NCBI GenBank assembly: GCA_036005605.1
Contig: DASYQJ010000080.1
Coordinates: forward strand, 1-22,022
DNA length: 22,022 bases
Source: JALZAA01 sp036005605
GTDB taxonomy: Bacteria; Actinomycetota; Acidimicrobiia; IMCC26256; JACDBD01
Direction of reading: 5' to 3'
Of the stretch, positions 1-6,502 are shown one piece after another (positions within the stretch are counted from its first letter, which is position 1; the number at the start of each line of letters is the position of its first letter). The notes beneath the pieces are model-generated. The model did not search any database. It had not been told where the DNA came from and was given only the letters and a program-made list of their open reading frames with translations. A program made the translations under genes and the position numbers.

Positions 1-327
1 ACTGGTGGCGGCTGCACCGTCATGCCGACCCGCTGATCCGATATCGCCCGGGTGATGAGACATTCGCCTTGGCCCGCGAAACCTCGGACTAAGGCATGGG
101 CGCGAGGACCGCGCCATAACTGCCGATCTGCGCTCAAGCTCACAGCACAGAACGACGCGCCAGAACGACGGCAACTCCAACAAGCCAAGGCGCACAGATC
201 GGCACATCGGTGCGCGTCCGACCACCGTCGTTGCATCGGGCTCCTCCCGCCGTCCGGGGCAGGTTCCGACTCCTTGTGTGTCGAGCAGCGGATCGGGCCA
301 GGGCGTGATCGTGAGCGTGGCGGGCAT
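1..327 (-). CDS. possible gene start running off the left edge, unrecognised
   Basis: An ATG at 327-325 (minus strand) has a good Shine-Dalgarno (GGAGG at 337-333, 5 nt spacing) and lies about 55 nt below a strong promoter (-35 at 417-412, -10 at 394-389). The frame stays open for 109 codons to the window edge. The first residues, MPATLTITPWPDPLLDT, use G/C-ending codons like the other genes here and faintly recall the N-terminus of an actinobacterial hypothetical family, but that is from memory only. After about residue 16 the third-position bias weakens and nothing family-like follows. It may therefore be a gene broken soon after its start, or a chance open frame below a real promoter. I assign no function. 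Confidence 0.3.
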   Translation of the reverse strand, partial: MPATLTITPWPDPLLDTQGVGTCPGRREEPDATTVVGRAPMCRSVRLGLLELPSFWRVVLCCELERRSAVMARSSRPCLSPRFRGPRRMSHHPGDIGSAGRHDGAAATS

Positions 328-361
328 CGGTTCCTCCCGGCGAGGCGGCAAGCGACCGGGG

Positions 362-381
362 AAGTGAAGGTAAGTGAAGGT
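362..381. repeat. perfect 10-bp tandem repeat at a predicted transcription start
   Basis: AAGTGAAGGT occurs twice head to tail (362-371 and 372-381). It begins right at the predicted start of the minus-strand promoter at 389-417, so it would form the first 20 nt of that mRNA leader (two ACCTTCACTT units). It could bind a regulator or simply be a slippage duplication. Confidence 0.6.
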
Positions 382-388
382 GCCTCAG

Positions 389-417
389 ATTGTAAAGAGT
401 TGTCTCTAGTGAGTCAA
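389..417 (-). promoter_or_regulatory. sigma70-type promoter pointing left
   Basis: On the minus strand TTGACT (417-412) and TACAAT (394-389) are separated by exactly 17 nt, one of the best consensus matches in the window. Transcription should start near 382, giving a leader of about 55 nt ending in the Shine-Dalgarno before the ATG at 327. The surrounding 361-415 is locally AT-richer than its neighbours. Confidence 0.6.
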
Positions 418-489
418 CGGCGCGGCCGGGTGGTGGGCAGTTTCAGGGAACGCACGCGACCAGCACCTTGGGCGGAGCGACAGCGTGAA

Positions 490-626
490 GAGAAGAAGTT
501 GGGGCAGCAGCCCCCAGCCGCACTCGGGCAGGGTAAGTACGACCCGAGAACCGCTGCCCCAGGGGGCGAGAGTAGCCGAGCACAAGAGAACCCCGGGAGC
601 CGAAGCCCCCGGGGCACTCACCGCCT
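490..626 (-). ncRNA. candidate structured small RNA, unknown family
   Basis: A GC-rich segment with nested inverted repeats, read here as a minus-strand transcript. 614-591 forms a 10-bp stem capped by a UUCG tetraloop; one pair is G-U on the minus strand but A-C on the plus strand, favouring the minus strand. 561-553 pairs with 508-500 (9 bp), enclosing 548-543 with 528-523 (6 bp). The 3' end can fold instead as GGGGC-UGCU-GCCCC (514-501) followed by a pyrimidine-rich run (500-488), like a terminator. A promoter (TTGACC 662-657, TACAGA 638-633) would start it near 626. I cannot match it to SRP RNA, RNase P, tmRNA, 6S or a riboswitch. It might instead be the 3' UTR of the SRPBCC gene. Confidence 0.35.
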
Positions 627-632
627 GCTGGT

Positions 633-662
633 TCTGTACGCAAGCGTACGCCTAGGGGTCAA
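633..662 (-). promoter_or_regulatory. possible promoter with a palindrome in its spacer
   Basis: On the minus strand TTGACC (662-657) and TACAGA (638-633) are 18 nt apart. The spacer and the edge of the -10 carry the perfect inverted repeat GTACGC-AA-GCGTAC (636-649). Such placement is typical of a repressor operator. The -35 overlaps the stop codon of the SRPBCC gene (661-659). Confidence 0.4.
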
Positions 663-678
663 CCCTCGAGCTGACCCC
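655..678 (-). terminator. hairpin at the end of the SRPBCC gene
   Basis: GGGGTCA (655-661) and TGACCCC (672-678) form a 7-bp inverted repeat that includes the stop codon of the SRPBCC gene. There is no U-run, so it is at best a weak terminator or a 3'-end stabilising structure. Confidence 0.35.
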
Positions 679-1078
679 CTCCCGGAGACCGAAGCGCCTG
701 CTGGACGACGGGCACGAATTGATCCATTGCGGTGGCGAGCCAGCCCGTGAGCTCGTCCGGCAGCGTGTCGTGGATCCACACCAGCCGGCTCTGCGACCCG
801 CCCTGGGCGAAGACCTGCATCGACGTGTTGTCGTGGACGACCTCGTCCCCGACCCACCCCCAGACGATCCGCCGCGTCTGCTCGTCACGGGCGATGAGTC
901 GTTCCCGGGCGACGGTGCCGTCGGCGAAGGTGAGCGCCCGAAGGTCGGGCTCGTCGAGGCGGCAGTCGACGATGACGCCGGGGGACGTCTGTAGAGGTCC
1001 GTTGGCGAAGTCACCGACCGCGGACCAGACCGCCTCCGGGGCTGCGTCGACGATGATCTCCCTCACGACTGAGGCCAT
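659..1078 (-). CDS. SRPBCC (START-like / polyketide-cyclase fold) family protein
   Basis: A 139-residue protein whose length and pattern fit the SRPBCC helix-grip fold: an N-terminal strand and helix (VVREIIVDAAPEAVWSAVGD), a central strand block with RRIVWGW and SRLVWIHD, and a long C-terminal helix ending in the MDQFVPVVQQAL segment. These proteins bind hydrophobic ligands or act as small cyclases, dehydratases or aromatases; the ligand cannot be read from sequence. The start is ATG 1078, with GGGAG at 1090-1086. It is transcribed divergently from the TetR gene across an 83-bp gap with two matching palindromes, so it is very probably the regulator's target. The stop overlaps a hairpin and a possible downstream promoter. 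Confidence 0.85.
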   Translation of the reverse strand: MASVVREIIVDAAPEAVWSAVGDFANGPLQTSPGVIVDCRLDEPDLRALTFADGTVARERLIARDEQTRRIVWGWVGDEVVHDNTSMQVFAQGGSQSRLVWIHDTLPDELTGWLATAMDQFVPVVQQALRSPGGGQLEG

Positions 1079-1099
1079 TCTTGATCTCCCTTCACGGGG

Positions 1100-1117
1100 G
1101 TAGACCGATCTGTCTAC
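1100..1117. promoter_or_regulatory. TetR operator 1
   Basis: The 18-bp sequence GTAGACCGATCTGTCTAC is a near-perfect palindrome (one mismatched pair). It lies 22 bp before the SRPBCC start and shares its sequence with the second site 32 bp away. Binding here would be expected to block the SRPBCC promoter. Confidence 0.75.
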
Positions 1118-1131
1118 CGAGAGACCGTACG

Positions 1132-1149
1132 GTAGACAGATCTGTCTGG
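1132..1149. promoter_or_regulatory. TetR operator 2
   Basis: GTAGACAGATCTGTCTGG contains a perfect 14-bp palindrome (AGACAGATCTGTCT) and matches operator 1 at 15 of 18 positions. It abuts the TATCGT -10 element (1150-1155) of the TetR gene, so it fits autorepression. The shared consensus is GTAGAC-n-GATCTGTCT. Confidence 0.75.
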
Positions 1150-1161
1150 TATCGTCAAGGG

Positions 1162-1731
1162 ATGTCCGCCGTCGATTCCGAGCGTCGCAGCACGAGTCAG
1201 GCCCGGCGTCGGGTGCTCGACACCGCCACCAACCTCTTCTACGCCGAGGGTGTCCACGCCGTCGGCATCGACCGGATCATCGCCGACGCGCGTGTGGCGA
1301 AGGCGACCTTCTACAACCACTTCCCGTCCAAGGACGAGCTCGTCCGCGCCTACATCGAGGAGCAGGACCAGTTGGGACGGGAGGCCGTCGCCCGGCTCCC
1401 GGACGCGTCGCCGCGCGAGAAGGTGTTCGCGATCTTCCACCGCATCGCCGAAGCCGCGCGCCAACCGGGCTATCGCGGGTGCCCCTTCCTGAACGCGGCG
1501 GCGGAATACCCCGACCCGGTCAGCCCCGTTCGCAAGGCCGTCGACAACCACCGCCGGTGGAACCGCGCCCTTCTCCGAGAACTGCTCGCGGCGGATGGCC
1601 ACCCCGATCCGGCAAGGACCGCGGACATCCTCGTCGTCCTCGGCGACGGTCTGCTGGTCAGCGGCGACCTCGACGACGCGACGAAGCTCGCCGCCCTCAC
1701 CCGCGACGCCGTGACCAGAGTCCTCGGATGA
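1162..1731 (+). CDS. TetR/AcrR-family transcriptional repressor
   Basis: A 189-residue TetR-type regulator. The DNA-binding domain covers about residues 14-61, with the helix-turn-helix core GIDRIIADARVAKATFYNHF followed by PSKDELV. The ligand domain carries the GCPFLNAAAE motif (residues 106-115) seen in one TetR subgroup; its Cys107 is the only cysteine, and thiol sensing is possible but unproven. The start at ATG 1162 is chosen because TATCGT (1150-1155) lies 6 nt before it, giving a leaderless or very short-leader mRNA; the ORF could extend further upstream but would cross both operators. It probably represses itself and the divergent SRPBCC gene through the two palindromes. Its stop overlaps the start of the next gene (ATGA). 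Confidence 0.92.
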   Translation: MSAVDSERRSTSQARRRVLDTATNLFYAEGVHAVGIDRIIADARVAKATFYNHFPSKDELVRAYIEEQDQLGREAVARLPDASPREKVFAIFHRIAEAARQPGYRGCPFLNAAAEYPDPVSPVRKAVDNHRRWNRALLRELLAADGHPDPARTADILVVLGDGLLVSGDLDDATKLAALTRDAVTRVLG

Positions 1732-2147
1732 CCACCATCGAGGACGTGCGCGCGCTGGCTTCCCAGCTGCCCCGTTCGTACGAGGCGCTGGTCCGGGATT
1801 GCGTCAGGTTTCGCGTCGGGCGACTCGTGTACCTCGCGTTCTCACGCGACGAGAGGGTGATGGGCTTCGCCTTCCCGAAGGAGGAGCGCGACGCGCTCGT
1901 TGCGTCGGAGCCGGACAAGTTCCTGATGCCGCGACCGTCGGAGCTTCGATACAACTGGGTGAACGTGCGTCTCGACGCACTCGGTCAGGCCGAGATGCGT
2001 GAGCTCGTCCTCGACGCGTGGCAGATGGTCGTACCAAAGAGCGTTGCCGCGGCATACCTCGGTTCGACCACGGCTACTTCTCGGCTCGCAGGAAGGCGTC
2101 GAGGATCTGGCGAGCCGCCGCCGCGGGAGGGAGATCGCCGGCGGTGA
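1728..2147 (+). CDS. MmcQ/YjbR-like protein
   Basis: A 139-residue protein starting inside the TetR stop (ATGA overlap, so translationally coupled). Residues 1-110 fit the small MmcQ/YjbR family: a helix that opens with IEDVRALASQLP, the strand segment LVYLAFSRDERVMGFAFPKEERDAL, the MPRPSELRYNWVNVRLDAL segment and a final helix ending in VPKSVAAAYL. The family has a double-wing fold resembling DNA-binding domains, but its function is unknown. The last 28 residues are low-complexity and Arg-rich and lie over the 3' end of the convergent meaB gene (74-bp overlap), so the tail may be non-functional read-through. Co-transcription with a TetR regulator suggests a role in the same response. Confidence 0.8.
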   Translation: MTTIEDVRALASQLPRSYEALVRDCVRFRVGRLVYLAFSRDERVMGFAFPKEERDALVASEPDKFLMPRPSELRYNWVNVRLDALGQAEMRELVLDAWQMVVPKSVAAAYLGSTTATSRLAGRRRGSGEPPPREGDRRR

Positions 2148-3048
2148 CGGCGGCTTCGAGACGATCCGCCAGGTCCGCCACACGTTCGTCGGAGCGGAGC
2201 GCGTCCATGAGGCTCTCGGACACCTCGGACCACATCCACTCCCGCGCCTGCTCTGCGCGGCGGCGGTCCAGCTCGCCGGTGGCGTCGAGGGTGGACCGGA
2301 ACTCCTCGGCCGTCGACCAGAGCTCGTCGATGCCGTTGCCTTCCAGCGCGGACACGAGCACGACGCGCGGTGTCCAGGCATGGGTCTTCGAGCGCACGAG
2401 GCGGAGCGCGCTGCTGTAGTCCGTGGCGGTGGTCTTGGCCGCGGCTGCCAGCTCGCCGTCGTTCTTGTTGACGACGACGACGTCGGCGAGCTCAATGATC
2501 CCCCGCTTGATGCCCTGGAGCTCGTCCCCGGCACCCGGCGCGACCACGACGGCGAACAGGTCGACCATGCCGGCGACCGCGACCTCGGACTGGCCAACGC
2601 CGACCGTCTCGACCATCACAGCGTCGAAGCCGGCCGCCTCGCACAGGAGCATCGCCTCCCGGGTGCGGCGCGCCACGCCGCCGAGCGTGCCCGCGGTGGG
2701 CGACGGGCGGACGAAGGCCGAGTCGGAACGCGTGAGATCACCCATGCGCGTCTTGTCGCCGAGGATCGAGCCGCCCGTGCGGGTGCTCGAGGGGTCGACG
2801 GCGAGGACCGCGACACGGTGCCCGTGCTCGACGAGATGGAGGCCGAACGCCTCGATGAACGTGGACTTGCCCGAGCCCGGCGCGCCCGAGATGCCGATCC
2901 GGATCGCGCCGCCGGTGTGGGGGAGCACCTCAGTGAGCAGCGCGGCTGCTTCCTCGCGGTGATCAGGGCGCGTCGACTCGACGATCGTGATCGCCCGTGC
3001 CAGTGCGCGGCGATCCCCGTCGACGATCTGCTGCGCGAGCTCGCTCAC
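2074..3048 (-). CDS. meaB: MeaB/ArgK-type GTPase, chaperone of methylmalonyl-CoA mutase
   Basis: A 324-residue G3E-family GTPase that gates adenosylcobalamin loading and protects methylmalonyl-CoA mutase from inactivation. Visible motifs are the Walker A loop GAPGSGKS (residues 55-62), the metal/Mg segment VDPSS (84-88), the signature ETVGVGQSE (147-155), which includes the switch region, and the base-specificity motif NKND (194-197). The C-terminal helical part corresponds to the dimerisation region. Length is normal for the family. The GTG start at 3048 overlaps the mutase stop (GTGA, 4 bp), so the two are translationally coupled; this pairing is the classic genomic context and supports MeaB rather than another ArgK-like role. 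The 3' end overlaps the convergent MmcQ/YjbR-like gene. Confidence 0.95.
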   Translation of the reverse strand: MSELAQQIVDGDRRALARAITIVESTRPDHREEAAALLTEVLPHTGGAIRIGISGAPGSGKSTFIEAFGLHLVEHGHRVAVLAVDPSSTRTGGSILGDKTRMGDLTRSDSAFVRPSPTAGTLGGVARRTREAMLLCEAAGFDAVMVETVGVGQSEVAVAGMVDLFAVVVAPGAGDELQGIKRGIIELADVVVVNKNDGELAAAAKTTATDYSSALRLVRSKTHAWTPRVVLVSALEGNGIDELWSTAEEFRSTLDATGELDRRRAEQAREWMWSEVSESLMDALRSDERVADLADRLEAAVTAGDLPPAAAARQILDAFLRAEK

Positions 3049-5192
3049 TCCGTGTGGCGCCGGCGCAGGAGCTCGAGGATCTCGGCGGCCGCGTGCGGGA
3101 TGTTGGTTCCCGGGCCGTAGATGGCGGCGACACCGGCGTCGAGCAGGAAGTCGTAGTCGCCGGGAGGGATCACGCCGCCGCAGACGACGAGGATGTCGTC
3201 GCCGCCCTGCTTGCGCAGCTCCTGGATCAGCTCGGGCACCAGCGTCTTGTGCCCTGCGGCCTGGCTCGAGACGCCGACGACGTGCACGTCGTTCTCGATC
3301 GCGTCGCGGGCCGCTTCCTCGGGCGTCTGGAACAGCGGACCGACGTCGACGTCGAAGCCGATGTCGGCGAACGCAGTCGCGATGACCTTGGCGCCGCGGT
3401 CGTGGCCGTCCTGGCCCATCTTCACGACGAGCATGCGGGGCCGGCGCCCTTCCGACTTTGCGAACTCGTCGATCTCGCGCCGGATGCGCTCGTAGCCCTC
3501 GTCGCCCTCGTACGCGGAGCCGTACACGCCGCTGATGCTACGGATCGTCGCCCGGTGCCGGGAGAACACCTTCTCGAGCGCGTCCGAGACCTCGCCGACC
3601 GTCGCACGGGCCCGTACCGCGTCGATCGAGAGCTCGAGCAAGTTCGCGTCACTCGCAGCGCCCTCGGTGACCCGTTGCAGCGCCTGCTGAACGCGGGTGT
3701 TGTCGCGCGTCTCACGCAGCTTCCGGAGCCGCGCGACCTGCTGCTCGCGCACGGCCGTGTTGTCGACGGCGCGGATCTCGACGTCGTCGTTGCCGTCGGG
3801 CTGGTACTTGTTCACGCCGACGACGACCTCTTCGCCCCGGTCGATACGGGCCTGGCGGCGGGCGGCCGCCTCCTCGATGCGCAGCTTCGGCATCCCGGAC
3901 TCGACCGCCTTCGTCATCCCGCCGAGCTCCTCGACCTCGTCGATGAGCTTCGACGCCTCGTGCGCGAGCGAATGCGTCAGCGCCTCGACGTAGTAGCTGC
4001 CACCGAGCGGATCGACCACGTGGGTGATGCCCGTCTCCTCGGCGAGGATCAGCTGGGTGTTGCGAGCGATCCGGGCCGAGGACTCCGACGGCAGAGCGAG
4101 CGCCTCGTCGAACGAGTTCGTGTGCAGGCTCTGCGTGCCCCCCAGCGCGGCGGCCATCGCCTCGTACGCCGTGCGCACGATGTTGTTGTACGGGTCGTGC
4201 TCGGTGAGCGAGACGCCCGACGTCTGGCAGTGCGTCCGCAGCATCATCGAGCCCGGCTTCGTCGGCCCGAACTGCCGGATCAGCTGCGCCCACAGCAGCC
4301 GCGCCGCCCGCAGCTTGGCGACCTCCATGAAGAAGTTCATGCCGATCGCGAAGAAGAAGGAGAGGCGACCGGCGAAGGCGTCGATGTCGAGCCCGCGGCT
4401 CGTCGCCGCCCGCACGTACTCGACGCCGTCGGCGATCGTGAACGCCAGCTCCTGCACCGCGGTCGCTCCGGCCTCCTGCATGTGGTAGCCGGAGATCGAG
4501 ATCGAGTTGAAGCGCGGCATCTGCTTCGCCGTGTACTCGATGATGTCGGCCACGATCCGCATGCTCGGCTCGGGCGGGTAGATGTAGGTGTTGCGGACCA
4601 TGAACTCCTTGAGAATGTCGTTCTGGATCGTCCCCGAGAGCTGGTCCTGTGCGACGCCCTGCTCCTCCGCTGCGACCACGTAGCCCGCGAGCACAGGCAG
4701 CACGGCGCCGTTCATCGTCATCGACACGCTCATCTTGTCGAGCGGGATGCCGTCGAAGAGGAGCTTCATGTCCTCGACGGAGTCGATGGCGACGCCCGCC
4801 ATGCCTACGTCGCCGCCGACGCGCGGGTGATCGCTGTCGTAGCCGCGGTGGGTGGCGAGGTCGAAGGCCACCGACAGGCCCATCTGCCCGGCGTCGAGGT
4901 TCTTCCGGTAGAAGTCGTTCGACTCCTCGGCGGTCGAGAAGCCCGCGTACTGGCGGATCGTCCACGGCCGGTTCGCGTACATCGTCGCCCGGATCCCGCG
5001 GGTGAACGGCTCGAACCCGGGCAGCGTGTCGACGCCTTCGAGGTCCTCGAGGTCGGCGGCGGTGTAGAGCGGCTCGACGTCGATGCCCTCGGGCGTCTGC
5101 CAGGTCAGCTTCGAGACGTCGCCGCCGGCTTCCTTCTTGGCGAGGGCGCGCCACTCTTCGAGCGACTTGCGGGGGAACTCGCCGTCGGCCAC
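3045..5192 (-). CDS. mcm: methylmalonyl-CoA mutase, catalytic (large) subunit
   Basis: A 715-residue B12-dependent mutase that interconverts (R)-methylmalonyl-CoA and succinyl-CoA. The substrate-binding barrel covers about residues 30-560. Tyr82 (RQYAGFS), Arg200 (MVRNTYIYPPEPS) and His237 (GYHMQEAG) fall at a constant 7-residue offset from the known Propionibacterium residues 89, 207 and 244; Tyr rather than Phe at 82 argues for methylmalonyl- over isobutyryl-CoA mutase. The cobalamin domain (about 585-715) has the DGHDRG motif with ligand His597, then GVSSQAAGH and CGGVIP. Start GTG 5192 follows AGGAGG (5202-5197); a longer in-frame extension upstream would run through a hairpin element and lacks similarity. 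meaB follows directly. No small subunit or epimerase is in the window, so it may act as a homodimer. Confidence 0.95.
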   Translation of the reverse strand: MADGEFPRKSLEEWRALAKKEAGGDVSKLTWQTPEGIDVEPLYTAADLEDLEGVDTLPGFEPFTRGIRATMYANRPWTIRQYAGFSTAEESNDFYRKNLDAGQMGLSVAFDLATHRGYDSDHPRVGGDVGMAGVAIDSVEDMKLLFDGIPLDKMSVSMTMNGAVLPVLAGYVVAAEEQGVAQDQLSGTIQNDILKEFMVRNTYIYPPEPSMRIVADIIEYTAKQMPRFNSISISGYHMQEAGATAVQELAFTIADGVEYVRAATSRGLDIDAFAGRLSFFFAIGMNFFMEVAKLRAARLLWAQLIRQFGPTKPGSMMLRTHCQTSGVSLTEHDPYNNIVRTAYEAMAAALGGTQSLHTNSFDEALALPSESSARIARNTQLILAEETGITHVVDPLGGSYYVEALTHSLAHEASKLIDEVEELGGMTKAVESGMPKLRIEEAAARRQARIDRGEEVVVGVNKYQPDGNDDVEIRAVDNTAVREQQVARLRKLRETRDNTRVQQALQRVTEGAASDANLLELSIDAVRARATVGEVSDALEKVFSRHRATIRSISGVYGSAYEGDEGYERIRREIDEFAKSEGRRPRMLVVKMGQDGHDRGAKVIATAFADIGFDVDVGPLFQTPEEAARDAIENDVHVVGVSSQAAGHKTLVPELIQELRKQGGDDILVVCGGVIPPGDYDFLLDAGVAAIYGPGTNIPHAAAEILELLRRRHTE

Positions 5193-5208
5193 TCGTCCTC
5201 CTGGCGCC

Positions 5209-5259
5209 GTCGCAGGCTCCGGCTCTGCGGCGACGGTCGGCAAAGCCGCCGCCGCCGCG
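5209..5259 (-). repeat. 51-bp hairpin element, copy 1 (5' UTR of mcm)
   Basis: The first of two related copies (the other at 17707-17757; 44 of 51 positions identical, all 7 differences transitions). As minus-strand RNA it forms a 9-bp stem, CGGCUUUGC (5248-5240) with GCAGAGCCG (5228-5220), around an 11-nt loop, including one U-G pair. It ends 17 nt before the mcm start codon and just before its Shine-Dalgarno. The same position and orientation in copy 2 suggest a 5'-UTR regulatory or stability element. Confidence 0.6.
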
Positions 5260-5308
5260 CCCAGGCTACTTGTGCCCTTGTGGCCGCCTCCGTTCCGGAG
5301 CCGGCGGG

Positions 5309-5533
5309 TCAGCTGGCCTTGTGCAGCGGAGCCTCGGGGTCGGGGTTCTGCGCTCGGGCGAGGGCGGCGCGGGCCTGGGCGACGCCGGCCCGTCCGACGT
5401 GGCGGGCGCGGTCGTCGAGCCGCCAGTCGGGCCAGTGCGCGGCCCGCCGGCCGCGGCGAGTCGGCTCGCCACGGCGGGCGCGGGTCCGTGTGGCCGGTGT
5501 GTCGACCTTGACGAGTCGAAGCTGCGTACCCAT
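5309..5533 (-). CDS. small basic conserved-looking protein, function unknown
   Basis: A 74-residue Arg-rich protein (start ATG 5533). The segment DWRLDDRARHVGRAGVAQAR followed by a short Ala-rich helix looks like a conserved core I associate with short hypothetical proteins of Acidimicrobiia, although I cannot verify that. GATACT (5545-5540) lies 6 nt before the ATG, so a leaderless transcript is likely. It is the first gene of the minus-strand run that continues into mcm and meaB, with 117 bp before the mcm start; that gap holds the hairpin element. No transmembrane segment or metal site is visible. Confidence 0.6.
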   Translation of the reverse strand: MGTQLRLVKVDTPATRTRARRGEPTRRGRRAAHWPDWRLDDRARHVGRAGVAQARAALARAQNPDPEAPLHKAS

Positions 5534-5570
5534 GCCTGCAGTATCGCTTCCGGGTATGACAGTTATTCCG

Positions 5571-5585
5571 CCGGGCCGCGCCCGG
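5571..5585 (-). terminator. GC-rich hairpin between the SGNH gene and the 74-aa gene
   Basis: CCGGGC-CGC-GCCCGG makes a 6-bp stem with a 3-nt loop about 85 nt after the SGNH hydrolase stop. On the minus strand it is followed by CGGAATAAC rather than a U-run, so it may work only as a weak terminator of the SGNH transcript. Confidence 0.3.
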
Positions 5586-5670
5586 AAGGGCGAGGCTCAC
5601 CGCCTTGAACGTCGGCGCGGTCGGCGTCGGTTCCGGGGGGCTGGATTTCCGCGCCGGGGCGTGGCGGCGG

Positions 5671-6453
5671 TCACAGACCGAGGTCGCGCCGGATCGGCCG
5701 CGCCATCGCGAGCCCGAAGCGCGCCGCCCCGCTGGAGTACACGGGGCAGCGGTCGTCACCCTGCCTCGTTCGCACCGGGCACAGATGCAGGCCGTCGAGG
5801 GCCCGGACCGGGATGCGTCCGTCGACGCACCCGACGCCTTCGCCCTCGGACCGCAAGCAGGGGAGCGTCGCCGTGAATTGCCCATGGTCGAGGACTGCCT
5901 GCCCCGCATCGACGTATTGGACGCGTGGGAAGGGCGGCGTCGCGAACGTCAGACGCCCCGAATCGGCCTCGTATCCGCGCCGCACCCTCGCGAAGTCACC
6001 CGCTTCCGGTGTGGCGGAAATCGGTGCACCCATCCAGTACACGCGAACGCCGGCTCCGGCGAAGAGCTCGGTCGCGGTGCGGGCGTCGTCTCGGTACTTC
6101 TGCACCAGACCGTCGCCCGTGAGCGGGCCGGCCGGCCCGCGCATGCACGGCGTCACGTTGTTGCCGACGAACTCGAACGCCACCGCCCACGGCTGCAGGT
6201 CGTGGAGGTCCTCGCGCATCCGGTCGAGCCGGTCACAGATGGCGGTGCCGCCGAAGGTCCGGTCGACGACCTCGACGTCGCCGCTCTGGAGCGACAGCGC
6301 GAAGGCGTCCCGGGCTTCGAAGGCGAGCGAGTCGCCGTAGAGGATCACCCGTCGTTTCGTGCCGGCGGTCACCGACACCACCACGACCGACGCCAGCAAG
6401 GCCGTGACCGCGACGAGCGCGACGACCGGTCGCCTCCCATTCCGCGCCGCCAT
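5671..6453 (-). CDS. secreted or membrane-anchored SGNH/GDSL-type hydrolase
   Basis: A 260-residue protein with an N-terminal hydrophobic segment (about residues 9-30) after Arg/Asn-rich residues, which would export or anchor it. It has the SGNH blocks: GDS (40-42, nucleophile Ser42), Gly69 in FGGTAICD, Asn99 in GNNVTPC, and the block V motif DGLH (Asp220, His223). These enzymes are esterases or acetylesterases, often acting on polysaccharides or lipids; the substrate is not predictable. Six cysteines (73, 103, 199, 209, 225, 236) lie outside the membrane segment and suggest disulfides, consistent with an extracytoplasmic location. I chose ATG 6453; the frame is open to 6507, but a start there would overlap the divergent cysteine desulfurase promoter. 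Confidence 0.8.
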   Translation of the reverse strand: MAARNGRRPVVALVAVTALLASVVVVSVTAGTKRRVILYGDSLAFEARDAFALSLQSGDVEVVDRTFGGTAICDRLDRMREDLHDLQPWAVAFEFVGNNVTPCMRGPAGPLTGDGLVQKYRDDARTATELFAGAGVRVYWMGAPISATPEAGDFARVRRGYEADSGRLTFATPPFPRVQYVDAGQAVLDHGQFTATLPCLRSEGEGVGCVDGRIPVRALDGLHLCPVRTRQGDDRCPVYSSGAARFGLAMARPIRRDLGL

Positions 6454-6502
6454 CGCATCAAGCCTGTCACCGAACGTTGAAATTGGGACGGCGCCCGGCT
6501 CG

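Noticed and set aside
490..626. Identification as SRP RNA, RNase P RNA, tmRNA or 6S RNA
   Set aside because: None of their conserved core sequences (for example the GGAAGCAGC loop of SRP RNA) is present.
52..750. 232-codon open frame on the plus strand
   Set aside because: Arg/Pro/Ala-rich, poor third-position bias, runs through the structured segment and into the SRPBCC gene from the opposite strand.
2997..5876. 959-codon open frame on the plus strand
   Set aside because: It lies antisense to methylmalonyl-CoA mutase and meaB, both confidently identified. Long antisense frames are expected in high-GC genes, and its product is Asp/Arg/Val-rich with no domain.
5193..5909. N-terminal extension of methylmalonyl-CoA mutase
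   Set aside because: The frame is open, but it crosses the hairpin element, the 74-residue gene and part of the SGNH gene, and a Shine-Dalgarno supports GTG 5192.
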